Positions 7,569 through 15,983 are shown, counted from the first letter of the stretch. The stretch is 25,523 nt of DNA from Scatomorpha sp964345235 (GCA_964345235.1 CAYFQE010000015.1:1-25523); one strand, 5' to 3'. Notes: generated by a model from the letters alone, not told the origin. Translations and numbers: made by a program.

Positions 7569-8399
7569 TTATACCGCTATGGGAATCTTCACATCGAACG
7601 GATGATATTTATAGCCCTCAAGCTTGAAACTTTCGGGCGTGAAATCGTAGAAGTTCTTCACGCTCTTGTCAACTATGAGCTTCGGCGCGTCATAGGGTTC
7701 GTTTTCTATTATCTTCTTTACTATATCGATGTGTCTGTCGTAGATGTGCGCATCGGCTATAACATGCACAAGCTCGCCGACTTCGAGATTCGAAACCTGC
7801 GCCATCATTATTAAAAGCGCCGAGTATTGGCATACATTCCAGTTGTTTGCCGCCAGCATATCCTGACTGCGTTGGTTGAGTATGCCGTTTAGTGTGTTGC
7901 CGCTCACATTGAAGGTCATGGAATAGGCGCAGGGATATAGCGCCATTTCGCTGAGATCGGCAAAGTTGTATAAGTTGGTCATTATTCTTCTGGATGCGGG
8001 GTTGTTTTTTAAATCGAAGAGCACCCTGTCAACCTGGTCGAACTCGCCCTCGGGATAGTGATGCTTAACTCCCAGCTGATAGCCGTAGGCCTTGCCTATC
8101 GAGCCGTTTTCGTCCGCCCACTCATCCCAGACATGGCTGTTTAAGTCCTTTATGTTGTTGGACTTTTTCTGCCAAATCCAAAGAAGCTCGTCTATGGCCG
8201 ACTTGAGGTAGGTACGGCGTATGGTGAGTATTGGAAACTCCTCTTTGAGATTATATCGGTTTACCACTCCGAACTTTTTTACGGTGTGGGCGCTTTGGCC
8301 GTCTTGCCACTTGGGTCTTACATTTTGTCCCACATCGGAAACTCCGTTGTTTATAATATCAAGACAGTTTTCTCTGAAAATAATATCGGCTTTGCTCAT
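7569..8399 (-). CDS. thyA: Thymidylate synthase ThyA
   Basis: A 276-residue thymidylate synthase, which methylates dUMP to dTMP with methylene-tetrahydrofolate and yields dihydrofolate. Visible landmarks are RPKWQDGQSAHTVKKFG, FPILTIRRTYLKSAIDELLW, the nucleophile Cys in LYPCAYSMTFNV, the dUMP-binding NQRSQDMLAANNWN, and VHVIADAHIYDRH. The active-site Cys is followed by AYS rather than the E. coli HLL, a variant common in clostridia. The ATG at 8399 is preceded by AAGGAGG; an upstream in-frame start at 8441 would overlap the sortase gene and has no support. It lies 19 bases after the sortase and 3 bases before the DHFR, so substrate recycling is genetically coupled. Confidence 0.96.
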   Translation of the reverse strand: MSKADIIFRENCLDIINNGVSDVGQNVRPKWQDGQSAHTVKKFGVVNRYNLKEEFPILTIRRTYLKSAIDELLWIWQKKSNNIKDLNSHVWDEWADENGSIGKAYGYQLGVKHHYPEGEFDQVDRVLFDLKNNPASRRIMTNLYNFADLSEMALYPCAYSMTFNVSGNTLNGILNQRSQDMLAANNWNVCQYSALLIMMAQVSNLEVGELVHVIADAHIYDRHIDIVKKIIENEPYDAPKLIVDKSVKNFYDFTPESFKLEGYKYHPFDVKIPIAV

Positions 8400-8418
8400 A
8401 TTTTCCTCCTTATTTTTC

Positions 8419-9240
8419 TTATTTAACCAGTCTCGCCACAACTACGAACCTGCCGTAATAGTCGTTCTTCTTACAGGTCGAGAGTGTGATGAGCCTATCT
8501 TCTCCGTATTTGGGTATTATTCCCGTTTCATAAATCATGTATTCGCGGATAAAGTTTATATATATATTGTACTCTTCCTCGCTTGCGGCATTCACAAATG
8601 CCATATAGTTATAGTCCTGCTCCTCGGGCTTTTTATCCGGATATATCATAGGCACCCTCGTGTTGCAGGCGGCTACGACTTCCCAGCTTTGCTTTTTATA
8701 AAGCGTATCGAAGGTGAATGTGGGGTGCTCTCGCCAGAACGCCTCGTCCCTGTACTTATTGAGCTCTCCGAACATTGTGCCGTTGTTCATGCGGTGGCCG
8801 TGGATTATCAGGTTGTCGGAGTTTTCGATATCACAGTTTGAATCCAAGAAGAAAGTGCCCGAAATAGAGCTTTTCCCGAAGAAATCGAGCCTGAGATACT
8901 TCTCTCTGTTCTCAGGGGGCGACTGCACAACGGGGCCGTTTGCCTGAGTGCCGGGAATCTCGAGCCAGCCTACCATTTCGTTGTTTGTCTCGAACACATC
9001 TTTATAGCGCTCGAGTATCTGCTTTTCTCCCTCGCTCTCTGCCGAGCTTCCCTCGTTGGGCGGCGCAATACCGTCATCGGGGCGCAAGAGCTCCACAAGC
9101 TGCTGATTTACCGCCTTTTCTTTTTTATATTGCAGCAAGAGTCCCGTGAGCTTAATGAGCGAAAACAGAAAAACCAGTCCGAACACAATTGTTAGAACCG
9201 TAAAAAGTATATTGTTTTTCTTATTTTTTTTCTTATTCAT
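8419..9240 (-). CDS. srtB: Class B sortase
   Basis: A 273-residue membrane-anchored transpeptidase. Residues 1-10 are lysine- and asparagine-rich, about 11-37 form a transmembrane segment, and the catalytic domain follows outside the cell. Catalytic residues are visible: His149 in LIIHGHRMNNGTMFGEL, Cys256 in ITLSTCKK, Arg264 in YYGRFVVVAR. The long insertion between His and Cys and the HGHRMNNGTMF pattern mark class B. Such enzymes cleave sorting signals like NPQTN or SPKTG and attach proteins to peptidoglycan or build pili. No substrate gene lies beside it; the nearest candidate is the anchored protein at 24840-25523. The start is ATG 9240; no ribosome site precedes it and a promoter sits almost on top of it. 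It is the first gene of an operon with thyA and DHFR-MsrAB. Confidence 0.93.
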   Translation of the reverse strand: MNKKKNKKNNILFTVLTIVFGLVFLFSLIKLTGLLLQYKKEKAVNQQLVELLRPDDGIAPPNEGSSAESEGEKQILERYKDVFETNNEMVGWLEIPGTQANGPVVQSPPENREKYLRLDFFGKSSISGTFFLDSNCDIENSDNLIIHGHRMNNGTMFGELNKYRDEAFWREHPTFTFDTLYKKQSWEVVAACNTRVPMIYPDKKPEEQDYNYMAFVNAASEEEYNIYINFIREYMIYETGIIPKYGEDRLITLSTCKKNDYYGRFVVVARLVK

Positions 9241-9249
9241 GGCTATAGT

Positions 9250-9278
9250 ATTATAATTGCTTAAGCGCAAAATTGCAA
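9250..9278 (-). promoter_or_regulatory. Promoter of the sortase-thyA operon, near-leaderless
   Basis: Minus strand: TTGCAA (9278-9273), a 17-base spacer, and a perfect TATAAT (9255-9250). Only 9 bases separate the -10 from the sortase ATG, so the expected transcription start falls within 1-4 bases of the start codon. No Shine-Dalgarno sequence is present in those bases. Confidence 0.65.
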
Positions 9279-9373
9279 TAATAATAGGCGACGAATGACA
9301 GCTTGTGTGCTCAGGGCGTAGCCCTCCTTATAAGAGTGCATACGCTGGCTTTAAATATCCCGAATTTAAACAG

Positions 9374-9406
9374 AAAAATACCCGCACAAACAGCTTGCAC
9401 GGGTAT
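9374..9406 (-). terminator. Terminator of the transketolase-egsA-LOG operon
   Basis: Minus strand: ATACCCGTGCA pairs with TGTGCGGGTAT (11 bp with two G-T pairs), followed by TTTTC. It begins 6 bases after the LOG gene stop. Nothing codes between here and the sortase promoter; a short GC hairpin (AGGGC/GCCCT) near 9316-9328 has no T tract. Confidence 0.85.
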
Positions 9407-9411
9407 GAGTT

Positions 9412-10011
9412 TTATTCTTCTTTTAGATATTTCTGCCTAACCATTTTCTCTCGCCAGAGCTCTTTGCGCTCGGGACAATATTTCTCGACATAGTCGAGAA
9501 GTTTGTCCATGTCGCTGAAAACGGCAAACATATCCAAGGTCTCAATCGGCGTGAAGCCCTCGAGAACCGATTTATCAATCATCTCGACAAGCTTGTCGTA
9601 GCAACCCTCGACATTCAGCACAGCCATGGCGCTTTCCACACTTCCAACCTGCTTGAGGGTGAGGGTCTCGAAAAATTCCTCAAAGCTGCCTATGCCGCCG
9701 GGAAGTGTTATAAAGGCATCAGAAAGCTCTCGCATCTTGGTTTTTCTATCGGCCATGGTCTCGGTGATTATCATCTCGTCGGCATCTTCTAAAAGTATGC
9801 CCGGAAGATTGAAAAACCCGGGGGCAATCCCTATGACTTTGCCGCCGCCGGCTTTAACGCCCTTGGCGCAGGCGCCCATAAGCCCCGTGGCTCCGCCACC
9901 GTAGACCAAAATGTGCCCTCTTTGAGCCATCTTTTTCCCGAACTCGAAGGCGGTTTCGTAGAAAACTTCTTTAAGCTTATCGCTCGAAGCGGCATAAACA
10001 CAGATTTTCAT
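9412..10011 (-). CDS. LOG-family (TIGR00730) nucleotide phosphoribohydrolase
   Basis: A 199-residue Rossmann-fold protein of the TIGR00730 / LOG family. It opens MKICVYAASSDKL, followed by LVYGGGATGLMGACAKGV and the family signature LPGGIGSFEEFFE (PGGxGTxxE, with Ser for Thr). Characterised members hydrolyse nucleoside 5'-monophosphates such as AMP or cytokinin nucleotides to base plus ribose 5-phosphate; the old label 'lysine decarboxylase' is wrong. Its ATG follows the egsA stop immediately (TAAATG), with GGAGG inside the end of egsA, so it is co-translated as last gene of the operon. Ribose 5-phosphate is a transketolase substrate, and the transketolase genes head the same operon. Confidence 0.9.
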   Translation of the reverse strand: MKICVYAASSDKLKEVFYETAFEFGKKMAQRGHILVYGGGATGLMGACAKGVKAGGGKVIGIAPGFFNLPGILLEDADEMIITETMADRKTKMRELSDAFITLPGGIGSFEEFFETLTLKQVGSVESAMAVLNVEGCYDKLVEMIDKSVLEGFTPIETLDMFAVFSDMDKLLDYVEKYCPERKELWREKMVRQKYLKEE

Positions 10012-11244
10012 TTATACCTCCAAAACTCTGAGCATACGAACCAAGGTGAGCCTGTTGCGAATGGCGGCAGATATCGGCAGTATCTCCTCGGCTAAAGACT
10101 CATCGATACCGATGTCCGAAAGGCTTTTCTTTGCGCCTATGTCCTCAAAGAGCTTGTAAAGTTCCTCGTAACTTGGAATTTCGGCGATTATTTCTTTAAT
10201 TTTATCCCAATTATCTGTGATGTTCTGCGGGCTGAAGCTTGCGAGCACATCGTTTTCGTTTTCTTTGACTATTTTTTCGGAGAGCGCGCCGAACTTTTCT
10301 TCTATCCACTCTTTACTAAGAGGCTCGAAAGGAAGCGCCTTGGGTGTTTTTTTGGCAAGTTCGTGATATTTCTTTGCGCAGAGCAGAGTTCCGACACCCA
10401 CGCACTCGCCGTGTATTCCTGCGGCGTTTTCAAAGCGCGGGGGCTTCATTTCAACCAAATGGGCAATAAGGTGCTCGGCTCCCGAAGCCGCCCTCGAGTG
10501 ATTTATCATCTGCATTGTGAGTCCCGAAATCATCTGAGCCATTGTCATGGCCTCGAAGTCGGGAGTTTCGCCGCGGCGGATTCCCTCGGCCGCGCCGTTC
10601 ATCATATCGAGAGCCTCTTGCGCCATGCCATAGACTCTGTCGCAGAAATATTCTCCCGAAACCAGCGTTGCAATCTTCCAATCTGCAAGTGAAATGTGCT
10701 TCGAGAGAATGTCCTGCACGCCGCTTATGTTGAGCCACATGGGCGCTCCCGAGATTACATCGAGATCGGCAATAACCAGCCTCGGCGCCGACATGGGTAT
10801 CGACTTTTTCTGTCCATCTATGACTATGGAGCAGATGTTTGCGGTGAAACCGTCGGATGATGCCAGCGTCGGCACCGCTATAAAGGGTATGCCGAGCTTA
10901 AAGGCATGGTATCTTGCAAAATCCATGAGAGTGCCGCTGCCGACGGTGACAATGTAGTCGGGATTTCCAAGCTCGTCTGCTATCGACTCTATCATGTTTT
11001 TCTCAGAGTGCAGGCCCTTGGCCTCGAGCACTATATTTTTATCGGCCTTGGGGCGCGTGACCGTAGGCAGGTTGTAGGTGTTTGTGTCGTAAAGTACAAC
11101 TCTCTTTCCGCTAAAACCCGCCATCTCTGCATATTTTTCGAAGTTCTTGAGCGCCCCGCTCTCGCAGACAACAAGCTTTGTCTCGAGCGGGTGTTCTCTG
11201 CCGCAGTCGCAGGGCAGGGTATATTTTTCGCAATCTAAAATCAT
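10012..11244 (-). CDS. egsA: sn-Glycerol-1-phosphate dehydrogenase (EgsA/AraM family)
   Basis: A 410-residue metal-dependent dehydrogenase of the iron-alcohol-dehydrogenase / 3-dehydroquinate-synthase superfamily. Evidence is the nucleotide-binding VGSGTLMDFARYHAFKLGIPFIAVPT, then SSDGFTANICSIV, PRLVIADLDVI, and the metal-binding SRAASGAEHLIAHLVEM and GIHGECVGVG. The family reduces dihydroxyacetone phosphate to sn-glycerol 1-phosphate, the archaeal lipid backbone; in Bacillus the product goes to heptaprenylglyceryl phosphate through PcrB, not present here. The ATG at 11244 has AAGGAG 7-8 bases upstream; an in-frame start at 11292 would overlap the transketolase gene. It is one base after that gene and directly before LOG. 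A related dehydrogenase with another substrate cannot be excluded. Confidence 0.88.
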   Translation of the reverse strand: MILDCEKYTLPCDCGREHPLETKLVVCESGALKNFEKYAEMAGFSGKRVVLYDTNTYNLPTVTRPKADKNIVLEAKGLHSEKNMIESIADELGNPDYIVTVGSGTLMDFARYHAFKLGIPFIAVPTLASSDGFTANICSIVIDGQKKSIPMSAPRLVIADLDVISGAPMWLNISGVQDILSKHISLADWKIATLVSGEYFCDRVYGMAQEALDMMNGAAEGIRRGETPDFEAMTMAQMISGLTMQMINHSRAASGAEHLIAHLVEMKPPRFENAAGIHGECVGVGTLLCAKKYHELAKKTPKALPFEPLSKEWIEEKFGALSEKIVKENENDVLASFSPQNITDNWDKIKEIIAEIPSYEELYKLFEDIGAKKSLSDIGIDESLAEEILPISAAIRNRLTLVRMLRVLEV

Positions 11245-11245
11245 T

Positions 11246-12199
11246 TTACTGCTCCTTTTTAAGTTTAAGGCCGTATCTCGCCTTTTCGGCAAGAGCTTCT
11301 GCCGTAAGCCCGAAGTACTCTAAAACCTCGAGGGGTTTGCCCGATCTTCCAAACTCGTCCTCCACGCCGCAGCGCAGTACTCTTACGGGGCAGTTTTCGG
11401 AAGCGTAGGACGCCACCTGAGAGCCGAGACCTCCGTGGATGTTGTGCTCCTCGGCGGTTATTATAAGTCCCGTTTCAAAGGCCGCTTTTTTAATTATCTC
11501 GCCGTCCACGGGTTTTATTGTGTGCATGTCGATAACTCGGGCCGATATTCCCTCTTTTGAGAGTATTTCGGCCGCCTTGAGAGCCTCTTGCACCATAAGT
11601 CCGCAGGCTATGAAGCTGAGGTCTTTACCCTCACGAAGCTGTACGCCCTTGCCGAGTGCGAAGCTGTAGCCCTCGGCTTCTTCCGTCACGCTCTCTACGG
11701 CCATTCTGCCGAGTCTAACATAGGCAGGACCTTCGTATTCTATAAGCGCCTCGATTGCGCACTTCATCTCATTAGCATCGCAGGGGCAGAGGACTAACAT
11801 GCCCGCTATCGAGTTCATAACTGCAAAATCCTCTAGGCACTGGTGGGTTGCTCCGTCTTCTCCAACGGAGAGCCCGCCGTGCGAACCTATGCACTTTACA
11901 TTAAGTCTCGGATATGCCACCGAGTTTCTTATCTGCTCAAAGGCTCTGCCGCTTGTAAACATGGCAAACGAAGAGGCGAAAGGCTTTTTGCCGGCAGCGG
12001 CAAGTCCCGCCGCTGTGCCTATCATGTTGGCCTCGGCTATCCCCATGTTGAAAAAGCGCTCGGGATAGAGCTTCGCAAAATCTCCGGACTTTGTGGAGCC
12101 CGAGAGATCGGCATCTAAAACTACAAGTTCGGGATATTTTGCTCCCAGCGCCGCCAAAGTTTCTCCGTAGGCCTCGCGCGTTGCTCTTTTTTTACTCAT
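11246..12199 (-). CDS. Transketolase, C-terminal (pyrimidine-binding) subunit
   Basis: A 317-residue protein equal to the second half of transketolase: the pyrimidine-binding domain with the catalytic Glu region (YPERFFNMGIAEANMIG), SFAMFTSGRAFEQIRNSVAYP and SHGGLSVGEDGATHQCLED, then the C-terminal domain (ITAEEHNIHGGLGSQVAS). With the N-terminal subunit it transfers two-carbon units between ketoses and aldoses in the non-oxidative pentose phosphate pathway. Its ATG overlaps the partner's stop by 8 bases, with GGAGGG upstream, which helps 1:1 synthesis. Split transketolases are normal in many clostridia and archaea. A DXS-like function is unlikely because the two halves match transketolase in length and motifs. 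Confidence 0.93.
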   Translation of the reverse strand: MSKKRATREAYGETLAALGAKYPELVVLDADLSGSTKSGDFAKLYPERFFNMGIAEANMIGTAAGLAAAGKKPFASSFAMFTSGRAFEQIRNSVAYPRLNVKCIGSHGGLSVGEDGATHQCLEDFAVMNSIAGMLVLCPCDANEMKCAIEALIEYEGPAYVRLGRMAVESVTEEAEGYSFALGKGVQLREGKDLSFIACGLMVQEALKAAEILSKEGISARVIDMHTIKPVDGEIIKKAAFETGLIITAEEHNIHGGLGSQVASYASENCPVRVLRCGVEDEFGRSGKPLEVLEYFGLTAEALAEKARYGLKLKKEQ

Positions 12200-13025
12200 T
12201 TTCTCTGCCCTCCAGCCTTTTTTCCTCTGCCGAAAGCTCCTTCATTGCCGCCTCAAACTGCTCGGCGTTGGGAGCTTTGCCGTGCCAGCCGGCGTTATTT
12301 TCCATGAATGTGACTCCCTTGCCCTTTACAGTGTGCGCCACGATTGCAAGCGGTTTATCTTCCGTTCTCGGCGCAGTTAAGGCTTTTCTCAGTTCTTCGA
12401 AACTGTGCCCATCAGCTTCCCTTACCTCAAAGCCGAAGGCTTCGAGCTTTTTGTTTATGGGAGAAACCGGCATGACATCCTCCGTTTTGCCGTCTATTTG
12501 CAGACCGTTTAAATCTACTATGACGGTGAGGTTTTTGAGCTTGTATTTGGAAGCCGCCATAAAGGCCTCCCATACCTGCCCCTCCTGAAGCTCTCCGTCA
12601 CCCATCAGGCAGTAAACTTTATAGTCTTTTTTATCCAGTTTTCCGGCAAGAGCCATGCCCACGGCCGCCGAGATGCCCTGACCTAAAGAACCTGTGGACA
12701 TATCAACTCCCTTTACATGGCGCATGTCGGGATGTCCTGAATAGTGTGCCTTTATACTGCGGAAGAGCTTGAGGTCTTCCTCGGGGAAAAAACCTTTTGA
12801 CGCAAGCGCCGAATAGAGGGCGGGCGTGCAATGCCCCTTCGAGAGAACAAATCTGTCTCTGTTCTCATCGTCGGGGTTTTCGGGGTCTATTTTCATTATC
12901 TCGTGGTAGAGCAATGTAAGTATATCCATGGAAGAGAGCGAGCCGCCGATGTGTCCCGACGCCGCCCCATAGACCATTTCAACTATCTGCCTCCTGCACT
13001 TTGCCGATATAAGCTCAAGTTTCAC
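12192..13025 (-). CDS. Transketolase, N-terminal (TPP-binding) subunit
   Basis: A 277-residue thiamine-diphosphate-binding half of transketolase. It has SGHIGGSLSSMDILTLLYHE, RFVLSKGHCTPALYSALA, GSLGQGISAAVGMALAGK and the TPP motif starting GDGELQEGQVWEAF and ending VDLN. I chose GTG at 13025, 5 bases after GGAGG; the in-frame TTG at 13037 overlaps that site and is not plausible. It is the first gene of the four-gene operon and lies under a strong promoter at 13069-13097. Confidence 0.94.
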   Translation of the reverse strand: MKLELISAKCRRQIVEMVYGAASGHIGGSLSSMDILTLLYHEIMKIDPENPDDENRDRFVLSKGHCTPALYSALASKGFFPEEDLKLFRSIKAHYSGHPDMRHVKGVDMSTGSLGQGISAAVGMALAGKLDKKDYKVYCLMGDGELQEGQVWEAFMAASKYKLKNLTVIVDLNGLQIDGKTEDVMPVSPINKKLEAFGFEVREADGHSFEELRKALTAPRTEDKPLAIVAHTVKGKGVTFMENNAGWHGKAPNAEQFEAAMKELSAEEKRLEGRENE

Positions 13026-13068
13026 AGCTACCTCCAATTAATAAAAAGTTTATGTAAATTGCCGATTA

Positions 13069-13097
13069 ATTATAACACTTATGTCCCCGATATTCAA
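13069..13097 (-). promoter_or_regulatory. Promoter of the transketolase operon
   Basis: Minus strand: TTGAAT (13097-13092), 17 bases, TATAAT (13074-13069) with an upstream TG-n (extended -10). The leader to the GTG start is about 35 bases. Confidence 0.75.
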
Positions 13098-13191
13098 CGA
13101 ATCGATAGCTCTTGGAGCGCCGATTAACCGTCTTGCAAATTTCATTGGAGTCGAAATTTTTGCGCTTTCGCATGGGCTTATGCTCCACATC

Positions 13192-13220
13192 TTGAATTAT
13201 TTGCCGAAATATGAGAAAAT
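13192..13220 (+). promoter_or_regulatory. Possible promoter of the yihY operon
   Basis: TTGAAT (13192-13197), 17 bases, GAAAAT (13215-13220) preceded by TGA (extended -10). The -10 matches only four of six positions. It is placed correctly for the gene starting at 13262, but this is a weak call. Confidence 0.35.
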
Positions 13221-13261
13221 ATTTTCCCACTAAGAATTAACATATGATTTAGGGAAAAAAC

Positions 13262-14110
13262 ATGAGCAAAAAAATCATCTCTTTTTTAAAAGACTTTGTG
13301 GACGGGCTCGGCAAGATACAGATTAAAACCTATTCTGCCGCGTCTGCTTACTACATTTTTGTTTCTCTTGTTCCCCTTCTCATGTTGCTCACCGCTCTGC
13401 TCAGGTATACCCCTATAACCGACGAGTTCCTCATGTCGTTTATAGTGGAATACTTTCCCGAACCTATGGCCGAGATTATAAGCGGAATAATAAACAGTAT
13501 ATATATGGACAGCGGCATCGCCCTTGTGGTTTCGATTATACTCGCTCTCTTTCTGTTTTCCGCAGTCTTCAAGTCAATACTCCGCGGACTCGATGCGGTT
13601 TATGAGGCAGACAGGAAAGATACAATTCTCGTGTTTTCTTTAAGAGCCGCCCTGTATTTTCTTCTGCTCCTTTTCTCTGCCGTTCTGCTTTTGGTTTTTA
13701 TAGTCTACTGGGAGAGAATAATGTCCCTTGTAACCCCCTATCTGCCGCAGGAGCTTCTTGAAAGCAAGGCGGCTGCACTTCTGGGCAAGCTAAAGCTCCC
13801 GTTCACTTTTCTCTTTCTGTTTTGCGCCTTTACCTTCTTTTATAAGTGGGCCCCCGCAAGCCGAGGCCGCTATATTCACCAGTTTGCAGGGGCTTTTGTT
13901 GCGGCGGCAGGCTGGACAGTGCTCTCGCTGATTTTCAGCGTATACCTCCTCATTTCACCGAGCTGGGGCACATACGGCTTTTTCGGCACTGTAATAATAA
14001 GCCTTCTCTGGCTTTTTAATTGTCTTAAGGTATTCTTTTTTGGCGGATATGTGAATAATTTTCTCATGAAACGCCGCATTTTAAAGCTTGAAGAGGAGCA
14101 AGATGTCTGA
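13262..14110 (+). CDS. YihY/BrkB family membrane protein
   Basis: A 282-residue protein with about six hydrophobic segments and family landmarks: AASAYYIFVSLVPLLMLLTAL in the first helix, an SAVFKSILRGLDAVYEA loop, YKWAPASRGRYIHQFAGAFVAAAGW, and SPSWGTYGFFGTVIISLLWL near the C-terminus. The family is widespread and its function is unclear; the older names RNase BN and 'virulence factor BrkB' are not supported for this family as a whole. ATG 13262 has only a weak AGGG upstream. The stop overlaps the next gene's start region by 8 bases, so it is the first gene of an operon with the ABC-F, YdcF and HAD genes. Confidence 0.92.
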   Translation: MSKKIISFLKDFVDGLGKIQIKTYSAASAYYIFVSLVPLLMLLTALLRYTPITDEFLMSFIVEYFPEPMAEIISGIINSIYMDSGIALVVSIILALFLFSAVFKSILRGLDAVYEADRKDTILVFSLRAALYFLLLLFSAVLLLVFIVYWERIMSLVTPYLPQELLESKAAALLGKLKLPFTFLFLFCAFTFFYKWAPASRGRYIHQFAGAFVAAAGWTVLSLIFSVYLLISPSWGTYGFFGTVIISLLWLFNCLKVFFFGGYVNNFLMKRRILKLEEEQDV

Positions 14111-15983
14111 GATTTCATTTAAAGCTGTCGGCAAAACATACGACGGCTTTACTTACCCAATAAGGTCTCTAAGCTTTGATATCTTTAAGGGCGAGCATGT
14201 GGCGCTTTTGGGCGAAAACGGCTCGGGCAAGAGCACGGTTTTAAAGCTCATCTCGGGAGCGCTCAGCCCCGACGAGGGCGAGATTTTTTTATCTCGTCAG
14301 AGCAGTGTGGCGGTTTTGACTCAAATTCCGAACTTCCCCCCGGATTATTCCACAGAAGATGTACTTAAAGATGCTCAAAAAGAGCTTTTCGAGGCCGAAG
14401 CAAGGCTGAGAGAGCTTGAAAGGCAGATGGCGGACTGTAAGGACGGCTCGGTTTTGGCCGAATATGACAGACTTTCGGAGAACTTCAGGCTCTCGGGCGG
14501 CTATGAAAAAGACGCAGAGCGCGCCAGAGTTGCCTATGGACTGCAGATTGACGACGAAATGCGCGAAAAGCGCTTTTCATCTCTTTCTGGCGGAGAAAAA
14601 ACCAGGGTTTGCCTTGCGGCACTCGTTCTTAGAGAGCCCGATATTCTGCTTTTGGATGAGCCCACAAACCACCTCGACACACCGGCTGCCCAGTGGCTTG
14701 AAGAGAGGGTGAGAAGCTTTAAGGGCACTGTTTTAACGGTGAGCCATGACAGATACTTCCTCGATAAAACGGCGGATCGCTGTATTGTTTTGGAAGACGG
14801 CAAGGCGGAGTTTTACGCCGGAAACTACAGCTACTATCTCGAAGAGAGCTCGAGGCGCGAAAAAGCCGCCTTGGAGAGTTACGAGAAAGATCTTAAGGAT
14901 GCAAAAAAACTCCTCCAAAGCGCTGAAACGCTACACATCTGGGGCAATAAGGGCAAGGGCAGGCTTCACAAGCGCGCCTTTGCGATGGAAAAGAAGGCCG
15001 CAGAGCTGATGCCCGAAAAAAGACCTCAGCAAAAGCTTAGGTTGGGAAGCCGCTTCCGCAGCACCTCATACACCGGCGACATGCTCTTTGACATAAGGCA
15101 CATTAAAATGTCATTCGGGGAGAGGGAGCTTTTTGAAATTAAAGACACGCTCTTAAGAGCGGAAGAGAGAGTTGCCTTAATCGGCCCGAACGGCTCGGGC
15201 AAGACCACGCTCCTTAAAATACTGCTCTTCGAGTTTAAAGCTCCTGTAAACCATTTTATACGCGGAGACTCGCTTAAAACGGCATATCTTCCGCAGGAGA
15301 TAAGCTTCCCCGACGAGAACGAGAGCCTTTTAGACTGCTATCTCGGCACTTTAAAGCAGACGCATACACAAGCCAGAAACACCCTCGCCCGCTTCGGATT
15401 TAGGGGCGAAGATGTTTTTAAATCCATTGGTTCTCTCTCTGGCGGAGAGAAAACCAGACTAAAGCTTTCTCTTATTATGCAGGGGGATGCAAACCTGCTC
15501 ATTCTCGACGAGCCGACAAACCACCTTGACCTTAAAAGTCGTGAGTGGATTGAGGAGGCCCTGTCTGAGTACACCGGGGCCATCCTGTTTGTTTCGCACG
15601 ACAGATATTTTGTTAGCAAGTTCGCAGATCGCATTTGGGAGATTAGAGACGGTGTTTTCACCGACTACAACGGCAACTATGAGGAGTTCACCGAATTTAA
15701 GCGGAGAATGCAAAGCATAGGCGGCTCGCAAATCGCCGAGAGAGCCGAAAAACCGAAAAAAGAGCGTTCTTCGAGCAAAAGGGGCGGCAAGAGAGCCGCC
15801 GCAGACATTAAGAAGCTTGAAAAAGAGATAGCCTCTTTGGAAGATAGGCTCTCGGAGCTCAGCGCTTTAGAAGAACAGGAGAGCACAAACTACATTAAAC
15901 TTATGGAAATACACGAGGAAAAAACCGTTTTGGAAAACAACTTGCTTGCACTCTACGATTTCTGGGAGGAAGCACATGAGTAA
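14103..15983 (+). CDS. ABC-F family ATPase (YfmR/YdiF/Uup type)
   Basis: A 626-residue soluble ATPase with two nucleotide-binding domains and no membrane segments. Domain 1 has Walker A GENGSGKST (37-45), signature LSGGEKTR and Walker B LLLDEPTNHLD; domain 2 has GPNGSGKTT, LSGGEKTR and LLILDEPTNHLD. A charged helical linker joins them, and the C-terminus (from about 555) is a Lys-rich, coiled-coil tail as in Uup and YfmR. ABC-F proteins act on the ribosome, in translation relief or antibiotic protection. Without a drug-resistance-type long linker, a housekeeping role seems more likely. I chose ATG 14103 (GAGGAG upstream) over an in-frame ATG at 14088 inside yihY. It overlaps its neighbours on both sides. 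Confidence 0.95.
   Translation: MSEISFKAVGKTYDGFTYPIRSLSFDIFKGEHVALLGENGSGKSTVLKLISGALSPDEGEIFLSRQSSVAVLTQIPNFPPDYSTEDVLKDAQKELFEAEARLRELERQMADCKDGSVLAEYDRLSENFRLSGGYEKDAERARVAYGLQIDDEMREKRFSSLSGGEKTRVCLAALVLREPDILLLDEPTNHLDTPAAQWLEERVRSFKGTVLTVSHDRYFLDKTADRCIVLEDGKAEFYAGNYSYYLEESSRREKAALESYEKDLKDAKKLLQSAETLHIWGNKGKGRLHKRAFAMEKKAAELMPEKRPQQKLRLGSRFRSTSYTGDMLFDIRHIKMSFGERELFEIKDTLLRAEERVALIGPNGSGKTTLLKILLFEFKAPVNHFIRGDSLKTAYLPQEISFPDENESLLDCYLGTLKQTHTQARNTLARFGFRGEDVFKSIGSLSGGEKTRLKLSLIMQGDANLLILDEPTNHLDLKSREWIEEALSEYTGAILFVSHDRYFVSKFADRIWEIRDGVFTDYNGNYEEFTEFKRRMQSIGGSQIAERAEKPKKERSSSKRGGKRAAADIKKLEKEIASLEDRLSELSALEEQESTNYIKLMEIHEEKTVLENNLLALYDFWEEAHE

Noticed and set aside
9295..9360. A small RNA or riboswitch between the sortase and LOG genes
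   Set aside because: Only a 5-bp hairpin is visible, with no T tract, promoter or known aptamer pattern.
9412..10011. 'Lysine decarboxylase' for the LOG-family gene
   Set aside because: This is a historic misnomer; the PGGxGxxxE motif and Rossmann start mark the phosphoribohydrolase family, and no PLP-enzyme features exist.
12192..13037. TTG at 13037 as transketolase N-subunit start
   Set aside because: The GGAGG site lies over it; GTG 13025 is 5 bases downstream of that site.
13262..14110. Ribonuclease BN for the YihY-family gene
   Set aside because: The protein is a multi-pass membrane protein without nuclease motifs; the name came from an early misassignment.
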